A stretch of DNA of 64,000 nucleotides from Neelides folsomi (Eukaryota > Arthropoda > Collembola > Neelipleona > Neelidae). The stretch covers positions 34,679 through 98,678 of the forward strand of contig JAQGBZ010000234.1 in assembly GCA_034687125.1 (NCBI GenBank), in the 5' to 3' direction. The notes beneath the pieces were generated by a model. That model made no database searches. It saw only the letters and a list, made by a program, of their open reading frames with translations, and was not told the DNA's origin. Of this stretch, positions 47,558-58,629 are shown piece by piece. Within the stretch, counting starts at the first letter, position 1; each line of letters begins with the position of its first letter. Position numbers and translations under genes: made by a program.

Positions 47558-50500
47558 ATGCTGCGGTTCCCGCAGCCGCCCGGCGGGTTTTTGTCCGCCT
47601 CGCCCTCGCCAACATTCGACGGCCATTCCGACACGGTTTCGGAGTCATCTGACAACGCGACCTTGCTTTCACTCTCAAGAGAAGATCTTTCCGCCATTGG
47701 GGCCGGGTCAATTAGGGAAGATGTGCGGGTCTCGAGAAAGAAATTGGAAAATCTCATTCTCAATGGTAAGAAATTGAAACTTTGACCTTTGACAAAGGCT
47801 TTTTGTAAAATATAATTAATTGCATTATAAAAGCTCTTCTCCTTTAATTTGAAAGCCTTTTGCATTTAAACCATTTAAAGCTTTGTTCGTTTCTTTCGTT
47901 CTTTCTTTATACTGACAGTCGTTTTATGTTTAGTTCATAATTATTTACATTATTATTTAATTACATCTTTAATTAATTTGGGTCTAGAGGGCTAAGGTCA
48001 ATTTTTGTTATTTTAATTGGCTCTCGTAATTAAATGGGATTTACCGGATTTAGTTAAAAAGGCGGGTTAAGTTCAAAGACCTTTGTTCTCTATTTATTTT
48101 TCTATTTTTCTTCCGTTGGTCCTCCTTTGTCTTGCTTTGCAAAAAGGTGAACAACAAGAGCGAGAAATTTGGTTTCGCGATGGGGAAAATGCAAATTTTT
48201 CTTTCTTCCCTTCTTTCCCTCTCCAACAAAGACTGTATTTTTACCTATTTTGACTCACTTCAATTGTTCAAACGTTTCAAAGGTGTAAAGGTGCTTTGCA
48301 AAACGCTTTGTTTAAATGTAAAAAATCCCAGGTTGTTGAACTTAAAGTTCTCAAAATAAATACAAGTTTTGTAAATCAAGGCAAATCATTTGGTGAACTT
48401 TGGTTCTTTTTACCATCAGCTTTCTCTTCCTATTTTGGCTTTTTGTCTCAACAAAGGAATTTGACCTCTCTCCTTCCACAATTTAAATGTTTCTTGTGTT
48501 CTTTCTCAAGACGTTTCTCTCTTTACAGGCTCTTGTGTATTACATTTGACCCTTCATTTTAACTTGAACCCTTTAACTAGCTTTAACTTTGACCCATAAC
48601 TTTATCTACTTCAACTTAATTGACTCTTAAATTCTTGATTCTTTATTATATGAACATGATTAATTGCTTATTTGATTTTAAGAAAAGATGATGAAATTTT
48701 GCCAATTCCTGACTAATCTTGATTATTTTAGAACGTGAAGAGAACCCTGAACGAAACTACATTGACACTGTAAATGATTTTTACTAATTACCTTCTTTAC
48801 TTATTATTATTTAAACATCTTCGATTCCACCTAAGTTAGCCTAAATGATTTTCTAATCGATTTTTTCATAATATTGTTCGACTAACTATAATTTGTATTT
48901 TAGATCATGGACGCAACCAATACGTTCATTCAATGGCCGTCGAGGATGAAAATAGGAGCTAAGACGAAAAAAGGTACAAAATTACTTACATTGAATTAAT
49001 GAGAGAGACAATTTCATTTAAAACTTAAGAGAATTAAGTTTGACTTCTTTGGTTTTCTTTTAGATTTGTTCGTCCGAATTTACGGCCACACCGAGGAGGA
49101 AGTTACAGAAGCCAAAACACGAATTCTCTCCGGATTGGGACCACAAAGGGCAAGAAACAAATTTCCTTTAAAATCTGAATTAAAATATATCTTAAATTGT
49201 ATTAATTATATTATATAACTGAATTAACAAAGCACTGGATTTGAACTTTAACTGATAATTTTTATTCTTGAACATTCTCAACATAATAATTTTTTATAAA
49301 TGTTTTGTAGGATTTGAGAGTGACTTTGAAAATGGAGATCAGTTACACTGACCATTCACATCTGATCGGTTGTCGTGGAGCGACGATCCGTCAAGTGATG
49401 GAAGACACCGGATGTCATATACATTTCCCGGACTCTAACAGAATGTCAAAAGACCAAAAGAGCAATCAAGTGACGATCGCTGGAGGATCTGTCGAAGCTG
49501 TGGAACAAGCACGTTGTCGTGTCCGGGTATGCTAAATTAATAGTAAATTATTAAGAATAAGCTAATTATAAGAAAATCTCTTTCTATTAAATATCATTTA
49601 ATTACAATTATCTAACTGAATTAACTATTATTTTATGATATTAAAATCAAATAATAATTTTATTTTACATGGCAGGAACTGAGCCCGTTGATCCTTCAAT
49701 TCTGTCTTCCTTTGAATCATCAAACGAGCTACGAACTTCACATGAATGCCGACCACCACCACGTGTTTATGGACAACGTTCAATCAACCTACAATGTCCA
49801 AATCACCGTTCACCCGCCGAATAAACTCCAAAAGACAACTGTATCAGTCAAAGGGTGCGAAATCGATGCGACGTCTATAAAAGAAGCTGTGAAAGAAATA
49901 TACAATTATTTTTCACCTTCACCTCAGGTAAGTAATTAGATTTTACAACAATTAACATTCTTAAACAACTTAACTTACTGTAGGGTTTGATTTAAGAGCA
50001 ATTTTATGTTATGTTAATTGTTAAATAAATTAATCGTTTATTGAACCGATGCAGGGGGGTTTGAGCGTCGAGAGCATCATGGAAATCTCAGCCATCCAAC
50101 ATGGATTTGTGCGTTCCTTGAGCGACTCAAACGTTCATTCGGTGATGATGAACACGGGGGCGAAGGTCATTTTTCCTGACCTGACCGACAACAACATTCA
50201 ACAGATCAAAAGATCGCGTGTTTACATTCATGGAGAAATGAATTCAGTTTATCACGCTCGTCAACAACTAATTGTAACTAACTTATCTTTTAATAATTAG
50301 CTAATGTTAATTAAATATTTTTAATGAATTATTTACCTTTATTTAAATTCAGGGTTGTCTCCCACTGAGGATGATTTTCGACGTGAACGATGATTTCCAG
50401 CTGGACTGGGATTTCGTCCGAGCCATAGGAGCAGAACTCAACGTGAATGTTAAAATGATTAATCGGAATCGGAGCCTCGGGGGAGCGGGATCTCTCCCAC

Positions 50501-51836
50501 CGCCCGTTCCCGGGAGATCAAGAACAGTGCAACTCGTTGCTGCTGAGCGAAACACGGCCAATTTGTATGAAGCACGGCGAAGGATTCTTGGAGGAACTGA
50601 AGTTCCAGTAAATGCGAACATCCCGTCTAATTATTGTTTACGCCCCGTATTTCCGCCTGGAGGTTAAAAATCATTTAATCATTTATTAATAAATAATATA
50701 TTACATAGAGTTACTGTAATTATGTTAATGTTATATTAGTTAATGCTAAATTAATTAGATTATGTTTAATTATGTTTACTTTAAATAGCATTTTTCTCTA
50801 CACTTTTGAACGGTACTCCACCGGCACCGCCGCCACCACCAGGTCTTTCAAATGTTATGGGAATGAATCAACTTCTGGCTCCGCCAAGTCCGAACCCGTC
50901 TTTGATTTCCCCCGTGCTCTCGCCCTCGTTTTGGCCACCGACTCCCTTCAACACTCCGTTCCTCTCGCCACAAATGATGATGGGAATGGGCGGATACCAA
51001 CGGTTTCAACTCACACCCGATCATATGAATAGCCAACAACCGCAGTTTCAAAAGACCAAGTCGATCCCAATGCAATCGCTTCTTTCAACCCAACAACAAA
51101 ACCAGAAGACGCAAGTGAAGGAAAGCCCAAAGGAAATTTTCCCATCGACCTCGACTGACATTGGGTCGTTGGCGGAGGTTGAACAACAACGGAGAGCTCC
51201 AGGGTTTGAAAGGTCAAATCCTGACTTTGAAGAGGTCACTGCTGTGGAGAGGAAATTGCAAGCTATGAAAGGTAAAATATAATTTAGTTTAATTAACATT
51301 TATCAATCATGTAATATTTATTAATTAATTAACTTTATTATTGTATAAATTAATTATAACTTAATTAATTAAGATAAAGATTGTAATAATTAATTTTAAT
51401 TAAATTCGCAGCAATGTATGATCAACGGATATCCGGACTTCGAGTTCGAGTGCCAAATTCGGAATGGGCGGGTTGTGGATTTAGCAAAACGACATCGAGT
51501 CTTTTGTCCAACATTCAACCCTTCGATACGACCGAACCGGAAATGAACAACAACGTGGTGAAAGTTGTCGCCGAAAGACCTCCCCCACTGGTCCACTCGC
51601 AATCTTCGCTCCTCGACACGGCCAATTTGGGGTTGAACAACATGGAGGCTCCGGACCTGACAGTTCTCTTTTTGGACAATGGTTTGGAGAAATACGTTGA
51701 CACGTTCCGGTCAAACGAGGTCGACTTGGAATATTTCAAAAGTATGGAAGAGGAGGATTTGCGAAACTTGGGTGTGACGTCGTACCCTGCTAGGAAGAAA
51801 ATGCTCCTTTTGATCAAAGTACTCAACGCGGCCTGA
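47558..51836 (+). CDS. BicC: Bicaudal-C homologue (KH and SAM domain RNA-binding protein)
   Basis: Ten exons (47558-47765, 48732-48769, 48904-48973, 49064-49149, 49311-49526, 49676-49927, 50055-50273, 50353-50662, 50789-51271, 51412-51836) give 768 residues. The KH region matches the family closely: WPSRMKIGAKTKK, LKMEISYTDHSHLIGCRG and TGCHIHFPDSNRMSKDQKSN, with the GCRG loop, then a second KH-like block and a third with ITVHPP and VIFPD. A Pro/Gln/Ser-rich linker (about 450-690) follows. The protein ends in a SAM domain (about 705-768: LFLDNGLEKYVDTF, DLRNLGVTSYPARKKML). BicC binds mRNAs such as its own and recruits the CCR4-NOT deadenylase to repress translation in oogenesis and epithelia. 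SAM domains polymerise it. Intron 4 uses a GC donor (AGG|GCAAGA) and exon 2 is only 38 nt. Confidence 0.97.
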
Positions 51837-52909
51837 ACTTTGACCCTCTCAACAACTCAACGAACTGGAATGGAATGGCGTCTTTATTTTTCTGCATGTT
51901 TATTTTGTAGTTTTTAGTTTAAAATTCCTATATTTGGAATTGAAACATCCGAATTGCAAATTCCAAAAAAGAATAAATTTACCTTTATTACTTTGTCTAT
52001 CTTCCGTCTCGTTATTTCAATTTATCATTACAATTAAACAACAACTAGAACTACACTTGTAAAATTAAATATAAAACAGATCGATCATATGATTTGTCAT
52101 CAATTACATTCTCATATTCCATTAATCATAAAATTGGAATAAAAATTAACAGAAGCAAATTAAAATTACAATGAGACTATGAATGGCACTTACCATGATT
52201 TGAACCATCTGGAGAGGAGTAGAACCAAGATTAAATAAAACCCAATTGAATCAATCGGTAATTATTAATTTTATTTAACTTGAGGAGAAAGAAAACAAAA
52301 GAACTTTCTTATCGTTCGAGATTCACTTTCTAGACGCACGTGGTCAATTTGAATCCCAAAATGTTTCATTTATCCCCTTTCCATTGTATGAGACTAAATG
52401 GAGTCAGATTCATCACAACGTTATCGACGTTTACATCGGTTTCATCCATCTTTGTCTTCTTTGTTTATTCAATTTATTCTTTCCCCGGTTCACGATAAAG
52501 TAAATTAAATCGATGTGGTTCTTTATATTCCATTGAAATAAATCTTTACGCTTGTGATTTAACTTTATATGACTTTGACTTTTGAGGATAGGTTTAATCT
52601 TTAATGCAAACATTAACTTCAACCCCCGCCCAATACGTGTAAAAAATGCTCCATAAGTGCAGATGGAACTTTTTGGCATTGGTTCAAAAGTGGGAAGTTG
52701 TTTGTTGTCAAAAATAGAATTCCCTTCCTTCCCCACTTTTTGATCTCTCGAACTCATTCCATCTTTTGTATTCCCCGTTTCTCCTCTTTAACTCCCACGG
52801 ATCGGAACAAGGAGGAAATTTAATAGTGATAGACCCTTTGAAGTCCTTTAGTTAATTAGTTGATAATTGGATTTTAATTAGCTCTATTTAATTATAAGGA
52901 AGATATTAA
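51837..52909. other. Intergenic between BicC and SMYD4-like gene
   Basis: This holds the BicC 3' UTR up to about 52000, then AT-rich sequence. A minus-strand frame of 108 codons (52431-52757) has low-complexity composition, no motif and no splice partners and is not called. Confidence 0.5.
51972..51977 (+). terminator. Poly(A) signal AATAAA of BicC
   Basis: AATAAA lies 135 bp after the stop, followed by T-rich sequence and TGTCT. Confidence 0.6.
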
Positions 52910-55215
52910 ATGGAAGAGAGAGAATTAGCAGAGAGGATTTGGGGCGGCGGGGATGGCCTCACTTTCAAAAATCATTATGAAACAATTAAAAAGGACATGA
53001 TAGAGAAAATCAATGAGAAAGAATTTGCAAAATGTGTCGGGTATTTCGAAAGGGTTCAAATGGTTCAAAAATCATTCAATTGGATTAATCCTGATTTAAA
53101 TCACGGTAATTATTATTTTCATTAATTTAATTTAACTCTTCAATCTCACAATGACATTATGTTCTAAGTATATTTTAAGTCTAAATATTAATTAAATAGA
53201 AAAATTAAATAAATAAATTCGACAATTTTGGAAAATGAAGATTTACTGTTAATTCATAATAAATAATAATACTTATTATGAATGTAAATCCCATTTAAGA
53301 TAATATCTTGAATGGGATTTACATTTTTAATTTAATTAGAGGAAATATTTATAAAACCTTTCAATTAACTATTAAACTTGAAAGGAATCGGGAAAAGTGC
53401 GGGAGTTTCAAGTGCCCTGAGAGGAATCGGGAACGAGGAATGCCGGGCGAATAATTTAACTGGAGGTTTGCGGGCTTTCAATCTGGCCATAGGATTTGGG
53501 CGTGTTGGGAGTGAGGAATTGAGTTTGGCTCATTTCAACCGATCTGCCATTCTGATCTCTCTCGGACAAAATTCCCAAGCACTCAAAGACCTCCAATTCG
53601 CTTCTTCCTTTCCAATCAGTCTAAAAAGCAAATTGGAGGAGCGGAGGGAAAAGTGCCAAAGAGCAATACAAAACCAACCGAAGCCACAAAGAAAAAACCA
53701 ACAATCGGAGGAATTGGCCAAAAAGTTCAATTCATTCTTTGAAGTGGAGGGGAGAAATGAAAAACTCATTTCGGCCGCTCATTTCGTCCAGGTTGAAAAG
53801 GATGAGAAAAAAGGGAGGAAATTAATCGTAGTCACAAATGTTCCTCCAGGTAAAACAAATTAAATTACAAAGCTAATTAATAGTGATTAAATTTAAATTA
53901 AAGATGATATTGGATTTTCCCAAAATTTAAATGAATTGAATATGATGATCAAAATGATCATATTATGATCTGTAATTTATAAGGGACGACTCTAATAAGC
54001 GAAAAGCCTTATGCAAAAGCATTAGAAAATGAATTATCCTGGGAGGACCAACATTGCCATTTCTGCTTTAAAAGAATCCTTGCTCCGATCCCTTGCAATT
54101 TTTGCACTTTTGTAAGAAATAAATATTTTGTATTCAATTTGTAGCGAATAAATAATAATTTACTTAATAATTTTTAGGGATATTTTTGTAATGAAAAGTG
54201 CAGAGAACGAATTTCATTTCATGAATTTGAACATGATCTTTATCCTTTTCTTTTGGAGTCTTCTACTTCGCAAAAAGAACTCGTGGCGATTCGGATGATC
54301 ACAACATTGGGGCCTTTGGGGTTGACGAAGCTTTACAAATTGCGAAAAACTCATTTGAATTTCAAAAACTCCCCTCAGGACATCCAAAAGACAAACGATC
54401 CAAAGGAATGTAAAGAAAATGTTGACATTGAGTTAAAAACTTTTATTTCCCTTTTCAATCTCACGTGTCACTCAAAAGAACCAGAAATTGACAATTGTGT
54501 CAAAGCCCTTTACTTTGCTCATTTAATCTTCAAATTGTCAAAATTCCCTTCGACTTTCCCTCCTAATTCAAATGTTGACTCTTTGCTTCAATTTACCGCT
54601 TGTTTAATCCTAAGACATTTAGAGGTCATTCCCTTTAACCTCATGTCATTAAATGAGCTCCGTAATTCGGACGATTTAAATTTTAAGGTAAATTTTGAAC
54701 AGGATTCAAAAAACGATTTAAAAAGTGTTGGTTTTGGCACAGCTATTTTTGAAACTTTGTCACTTGCGAATCATTCCTGTGCCCCTAATGCCATTCACAT
54801 CAAAGGAGGTTTCCACGGAGAGACTTCTTTGATCAATGTGAGTCCTTTGGAAGTCGGAGAGGAAATTTGTATTAATTATGGCCCAATTTACACTAAAGAA
54901 CCTCGCGAATTGAGGAGGGAAATTTTGAAAGAAAAATATCATTTCCATTGTGAGTGCGGGGCATGTGAGGGGAGTTGGCAAACACCAACGGGATTTGATC
55001 CCAAGATGAGGAAGTCGGTGAGGGGTTTGGACAAATTTGAGAAATCTTTACACCTCGCTTTGGAACTTGTCAAAAAAAACGAGTTGATTGAGGCGTTAAG
55101 GAAGATTCAACCAGCCATTAGTTTTTTTCATTCTTTTCAACAACCCTTTTTCTTATCGGAGGTCGCGAAGGATTTGCTCAAAAAGGCCATTATTAAAATA
55201 TTGTATTTCAACTAG
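52910..55215 (+). CDS. SMYD4: SMYD4-like SET and MYND domain lysine methyltransferase
   Basis: Four exons (52910-53105, 53385-53849, 53984-54111, 54178-55215) give 608 residues. The order fits SMYD4: N-terminal TPR-like helices (KSAGVSSALRGIGNEECRAN, AHFNRSAILISLGQ), the start of the split SET domain (ISEKPYA), a MYND zinc finger (CHFCFKRI, CNFCTFGYFCNEKCRERISF, FEHDLYP) at about 241-285, the SET core ANHSCAPNA and EEICINYGP near 460-500, and a Cys-rich post-SET CECGACEG. SMYD4 relatives act in muscle and heart development and histone-linked repression. The protein is shorter than human SMYD4 (804), mainly in the C-terminal TPR region. Intron 1 holds a near-perfect 45-bp palindrome. Confidence 0.86.
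53281..53325. repeat. 45-bp near-perfect palindrome in SMYD4-like intron 1
   Basis: AATGTAAATCCCATTTAAGA and its inverted partner TCTTGAATGGGATTTACATT flank a short centre. The 22-bp arms differ at one position. It would form a stable hairpin in the pre-mRNA. Confidence 0.93.
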
Positions 55216-55840
55216 CACATTAAATAGATATTTATTATTTAAATAGATATTGTGTAAATATTTTAATTATTATCATTTTTAATTAAATATGCAATATTAG
55301 AAAAGCATTAAAAATTAATTCTGAAAATAATTTACAGATTTTTAGAATCCATTTTATATATGAATGTAGTTTTTACCATTAACTGTTTGATACGTTTAAA
55401 TATTTACAATTATTTAGTTATTCATGTAAAGAACTTGGCTTTAAAAAATAAATTACATACAATGATCGTGTTTTTAATAATTACAAATATAATAGTTTGA
55501 TATTTTAATCTTGATTTGAAAATATTTAAAATTATTATATAAAGTATTTATTATTTATTAATTGTTCAATTTGGATTTTAATAAAATGGGTAATAAAACA
55601 ATTCTTAAGATTAACAATATGACGAATTATTTCTCACAACCATGTTTTTCATATTCCCATTTTCCGATCGTCCTCTTGGTCCCGAAGTTGATCGATTCTC
55701 GTATCGATTTCTATTCATGTCCGGAGCCGCTGTGAAAATAAGAAATAATCCTTATCTTAAATTCCAATTTGACAAATGAAGAAGAGGATTACGTTTTAAT
55801 TAAGATAGCAGCCTAAAATTCAAAATTATTAAAATTAATT
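55216..55840. other. Convergent 3' intergenic region
   Basis: AT-rich flank between SMYD4-like (+) and the GPCR gene (-). A moderately GC-rich patch at 55630-55740 may be 3' UTR of the receptor. Nothing else was seen. Confidence 0.5.
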
Positions 55841-58629
55841 CTAAATCATCTTGATTTTACCTCCATTTCTCAAAGTAGAAATTCTCCTAACGATGACCGG
55901 TGTTTCCGCAAAGGTCACAGTAACTCTTTCATCCTTCGTGCAACATGAACATGAGCATCTCGAACAAAGCAGAGATTTGAAAAACCGTCTAAATCGTGCG
56001 TTGAAGAAATAATACAAAATTGGGTTTATCATGGAGGTTGCCATTGCTAGCCAGTAGAATGACAAGTACAAGTGAACGATCCATTGTTTGTACACGATCG
56101 AGTTGTCGCAGTATTTATAAATAAAGTAAGCGTGGTATGGGAGCCAGCAAACTCCGAACGTCGCCACGAGCACAATAAACATCCTCACGACTTTTCTTTT
56201 CGATGCGATGGATCGACGTTGGAACTCACTGTTTTCTCCGATTTGTCTAACGCCCCATAATTCCAAAGACATCAGTCTAAATAAAAATCCATAAAGGATT
56301 TAGATGGAAAGTTAAAAATAGGGGGAAAGTTAAAAATTCAATAATTGAAGAAAATTTAAAAACTGAAAGGAAATTTAAATATTGAGGAACGGTTTAAGAT
56401 AGAATCAGAATTTTAAAAATTCAACATTTTACATTATTTATTCCTCACCCGTAACAAAATCCCATTGCCACCATAGGGAGAACGTACGTGAGGACCAGAA
56501 GGCACACGTTGTATCTAATCTTTGAGAAAGAAGTTTCTAAATAAATTCCCAATTCATTTTGACTACTCCACATACAATACTGCACATATAATATACTTTA
56601 GTAGTCTGTAGTAAATATTTAGTACAGATTTCTATGTGTTAGTAGAATATGATAAAATGAACTTGCATAAATTCCCATTTTGACTCTGTAAGGTCATCTG
56701 TAAGATCAGGCCATTGGATGATGCAAAGCGAGAGAGCTCCGTTCGGCTGATTGTAAACAATGGTTGAAGAATAGATGAGACAAGGAAGAGCCAACAGAGC
56801 ACTGCAAACCCAAATGGTTCCTATTGCGATTAAAGCGGATCGTTTGGTGAGTCTCGGCTCCAAAGGACGAACAATCGCTTGGTATCTGAAACCAATGAAT
56901 TCATTCATCTGTTAATTCATCAAAAGAATCAAAAGTTTGGTCAAATCAGTAAATTCAGGTTTTAATTAAATAATGTAAATATCCACACAAGCATTTTAGA
57001 GCTAACTTTTGGTTAAATAATGAAAAATTGGATTCAAACAGGAAATGCAATGGAAGATTCAGATTTAGAAAATAAGATTTTTAAATTCGTAAATGCAATT
57101 AAAATAGTTAATTGCATTCTCAGAACTTTCCTTGTGTGAATTATTTAAGAGTGCGAATTAAGGAGTGTAATTAATCCTCCATTATTCAACTTTGTGTAAC
57201 TTTTTAATTTATCGCATGATTTAAACTTTTATACACATTATCAAATATTTGCTGGAATAAATTATTCGGAGGAATTTCAAATATTTGCTTAAGATGAAAC
57301 GGAAAATGTGCTAGGATTTGCATTATTCTGTAAAATACAAAATTGGGGTAGACCTTTGATTAAATAAACTTAACTACTGTAGATATAACTGGGTAGATAT
57401 GAAAGTGGTACATTTTAAATGAAACAAAATCTCAATTTGTTTTGGAATGGAGGGCATTAATTAGATCAGGGAGTTGTGTAGTGGAAAATGACATTTATTT
57501 AATGTCAGGGATGGGACTGGGGAAGATTCATCCAATTTCCTCACCTGTCGATAGAAATTGCCATCATTGTGAACACGCACGACGCCACAGTGAAGTTCGC
57601 GACAAAGTTGTTCACAATGCATAGGAAATTACCCAAGATCCAATTTCTATACAAATAAAGGTCATGGGCATTTTAAAGTTTTCTCAGTATTTTTTATTTA
57701 TAAAATACAATACAGGATGCGTATAAAGTTGATTTCTTTTTTAAATAGACAATAAATAGACAAAAATAAAACAACTTTTGACGCATCCTGTACATATTAT
57801 ATGTTTTTTTCTTGTGATTTATTTTTAATTTAAATTATTTAAATTACCCGTGTATCATGTATATGAAATTCGGTGCACCGTTTAATGTAGCCATTGTCAA
57901 ATCAGCAACAGAGAGATTGAAAATGAAATAATTTGTTACCTGAATTTCAATCAGTAAATTAAAATTATTCATTATATAAAATTACAATTATTAAGCACTA
58001 ATATAATTTTTCTATAATCATGCTAAAATGTATGTATTTGTACTGTCAATAATAATAATTTTCACTTGCAAAAATTGTATACTCTATAGTATTTGTATGT
58101 ATACTCTATTCTACAATAGTCTAGGTGTATGTACGTACTCGTATTTGTTTTGGGATAATTTAATTAAAAAATCATTTACCGTTCTCATACTTCGGTGAGC
58201 TTTTAATTCAAAATAAACATGTTTTCATTAACGATTTGGTTTTTTATGATTTCATAGTAAAATTACTAACTACATTAAAACTATTATTACCAACTGCATT
58301 AAAACTATTTTGTATGTATTGAGTTGTAAGAAATTACATTATTTATCCATGAATTATTCATATAATACAATATTTCATGCTTATAAGTTATATCTGTAGA
58401 TCGAATCTAGTGTTAATATTTTTACAGATATGGATTCAAATAATATCAAAAACATACCAAGAATGATCCAAATCACGATAATATTCCCATAAAAAGCTGT
58501 TGAGAGCATCGGAGTGAAAGCAGCCGTCCAGAGTACTTTGTAGTAAGGAAACCAATCACTCGTTTCAGTCTCATTCCCAGAAATCCCAAAAGAACTCTCA
58601 CGGACCAAATCTCCCTCTTCAATTTCCAT
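55841..58629 (-). CDS. TkR86C: Tachykinin-family GPCR, natalisin receptor-like (TkR86C type)
   Basis: Seven exons (58629-58458, 58199-58180, 57939-57848, 57646-57545, 56885-56663, 56519-56449, 56276-55841) join in phase to 371 residues with seven membrane spans. Class A features: NIIVIWIIL in TM1, NLSVADL in TM2 (the family's LSxAD), AISIDRYQAIVRPL at the end of TM3 (DRY), CWLPYHAYF in TM6 and NPILYYFFNARFR in TM7. The blocks NNFVANFTVASCVFT and LLALPCLIYSSTI match fly TkR86C, the natalisin receptor, better than TkR99D. The N-terminus has an NET glycosylation site and the tail ends in a Cys cluster suitable for palmitoylation. It would bind an amidated neuropeptide and couple to Gq. Exon 2 is a 20-nt microexon. 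An upstream non-coding exon is likely. Confidence 0.94.
57711..57792. mobile_element. 82-bp MITE-like element in the GPCR intron
   Basis: Inverted ends TACAGGATGCGT and ACGCATCCTGTA enclose 58 bp. The match continues inward imperfectly (AAAGTTG / CAACTTT). The outermost TA on each side fits the TA target duplication of Tc1/mariner-type elements. It is non-coding and lies in the intron between coding exons 3 and 4. Confidence 0.8.
58180..58199 (-). other. 20-nt microexon of the tachykinin/natalisin receptor
   Basis: On the minus strand the 20 nt between acceptor AAAAG and donor GTAAAT encode, with the split first codon, A-H-R-S-M-R-T. This is exactly the first intracellular loop seen in relatives (HRSMRTVTNYF). 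Including it keeps the reading phase between exon 1 (ends phase 1) and exon 3 (starts VTNYF in phase 0). Confidence 0.93.

Noticed and set aside
50349-50621. Minus-strand frames opposite BicC (also near 51048-51299 and 51515-51826)
   Set aside because: They mirror conserved KH/SAM coding sequence on the plus strand and have no features of their own.
52431-52757. 108-residue minus-strand frame between BicC and SMYD4-like
   Set aside because: Low-complexity Lys/Asn/Phe-rich translation of AT-rich DNA with no acceptor or donor.
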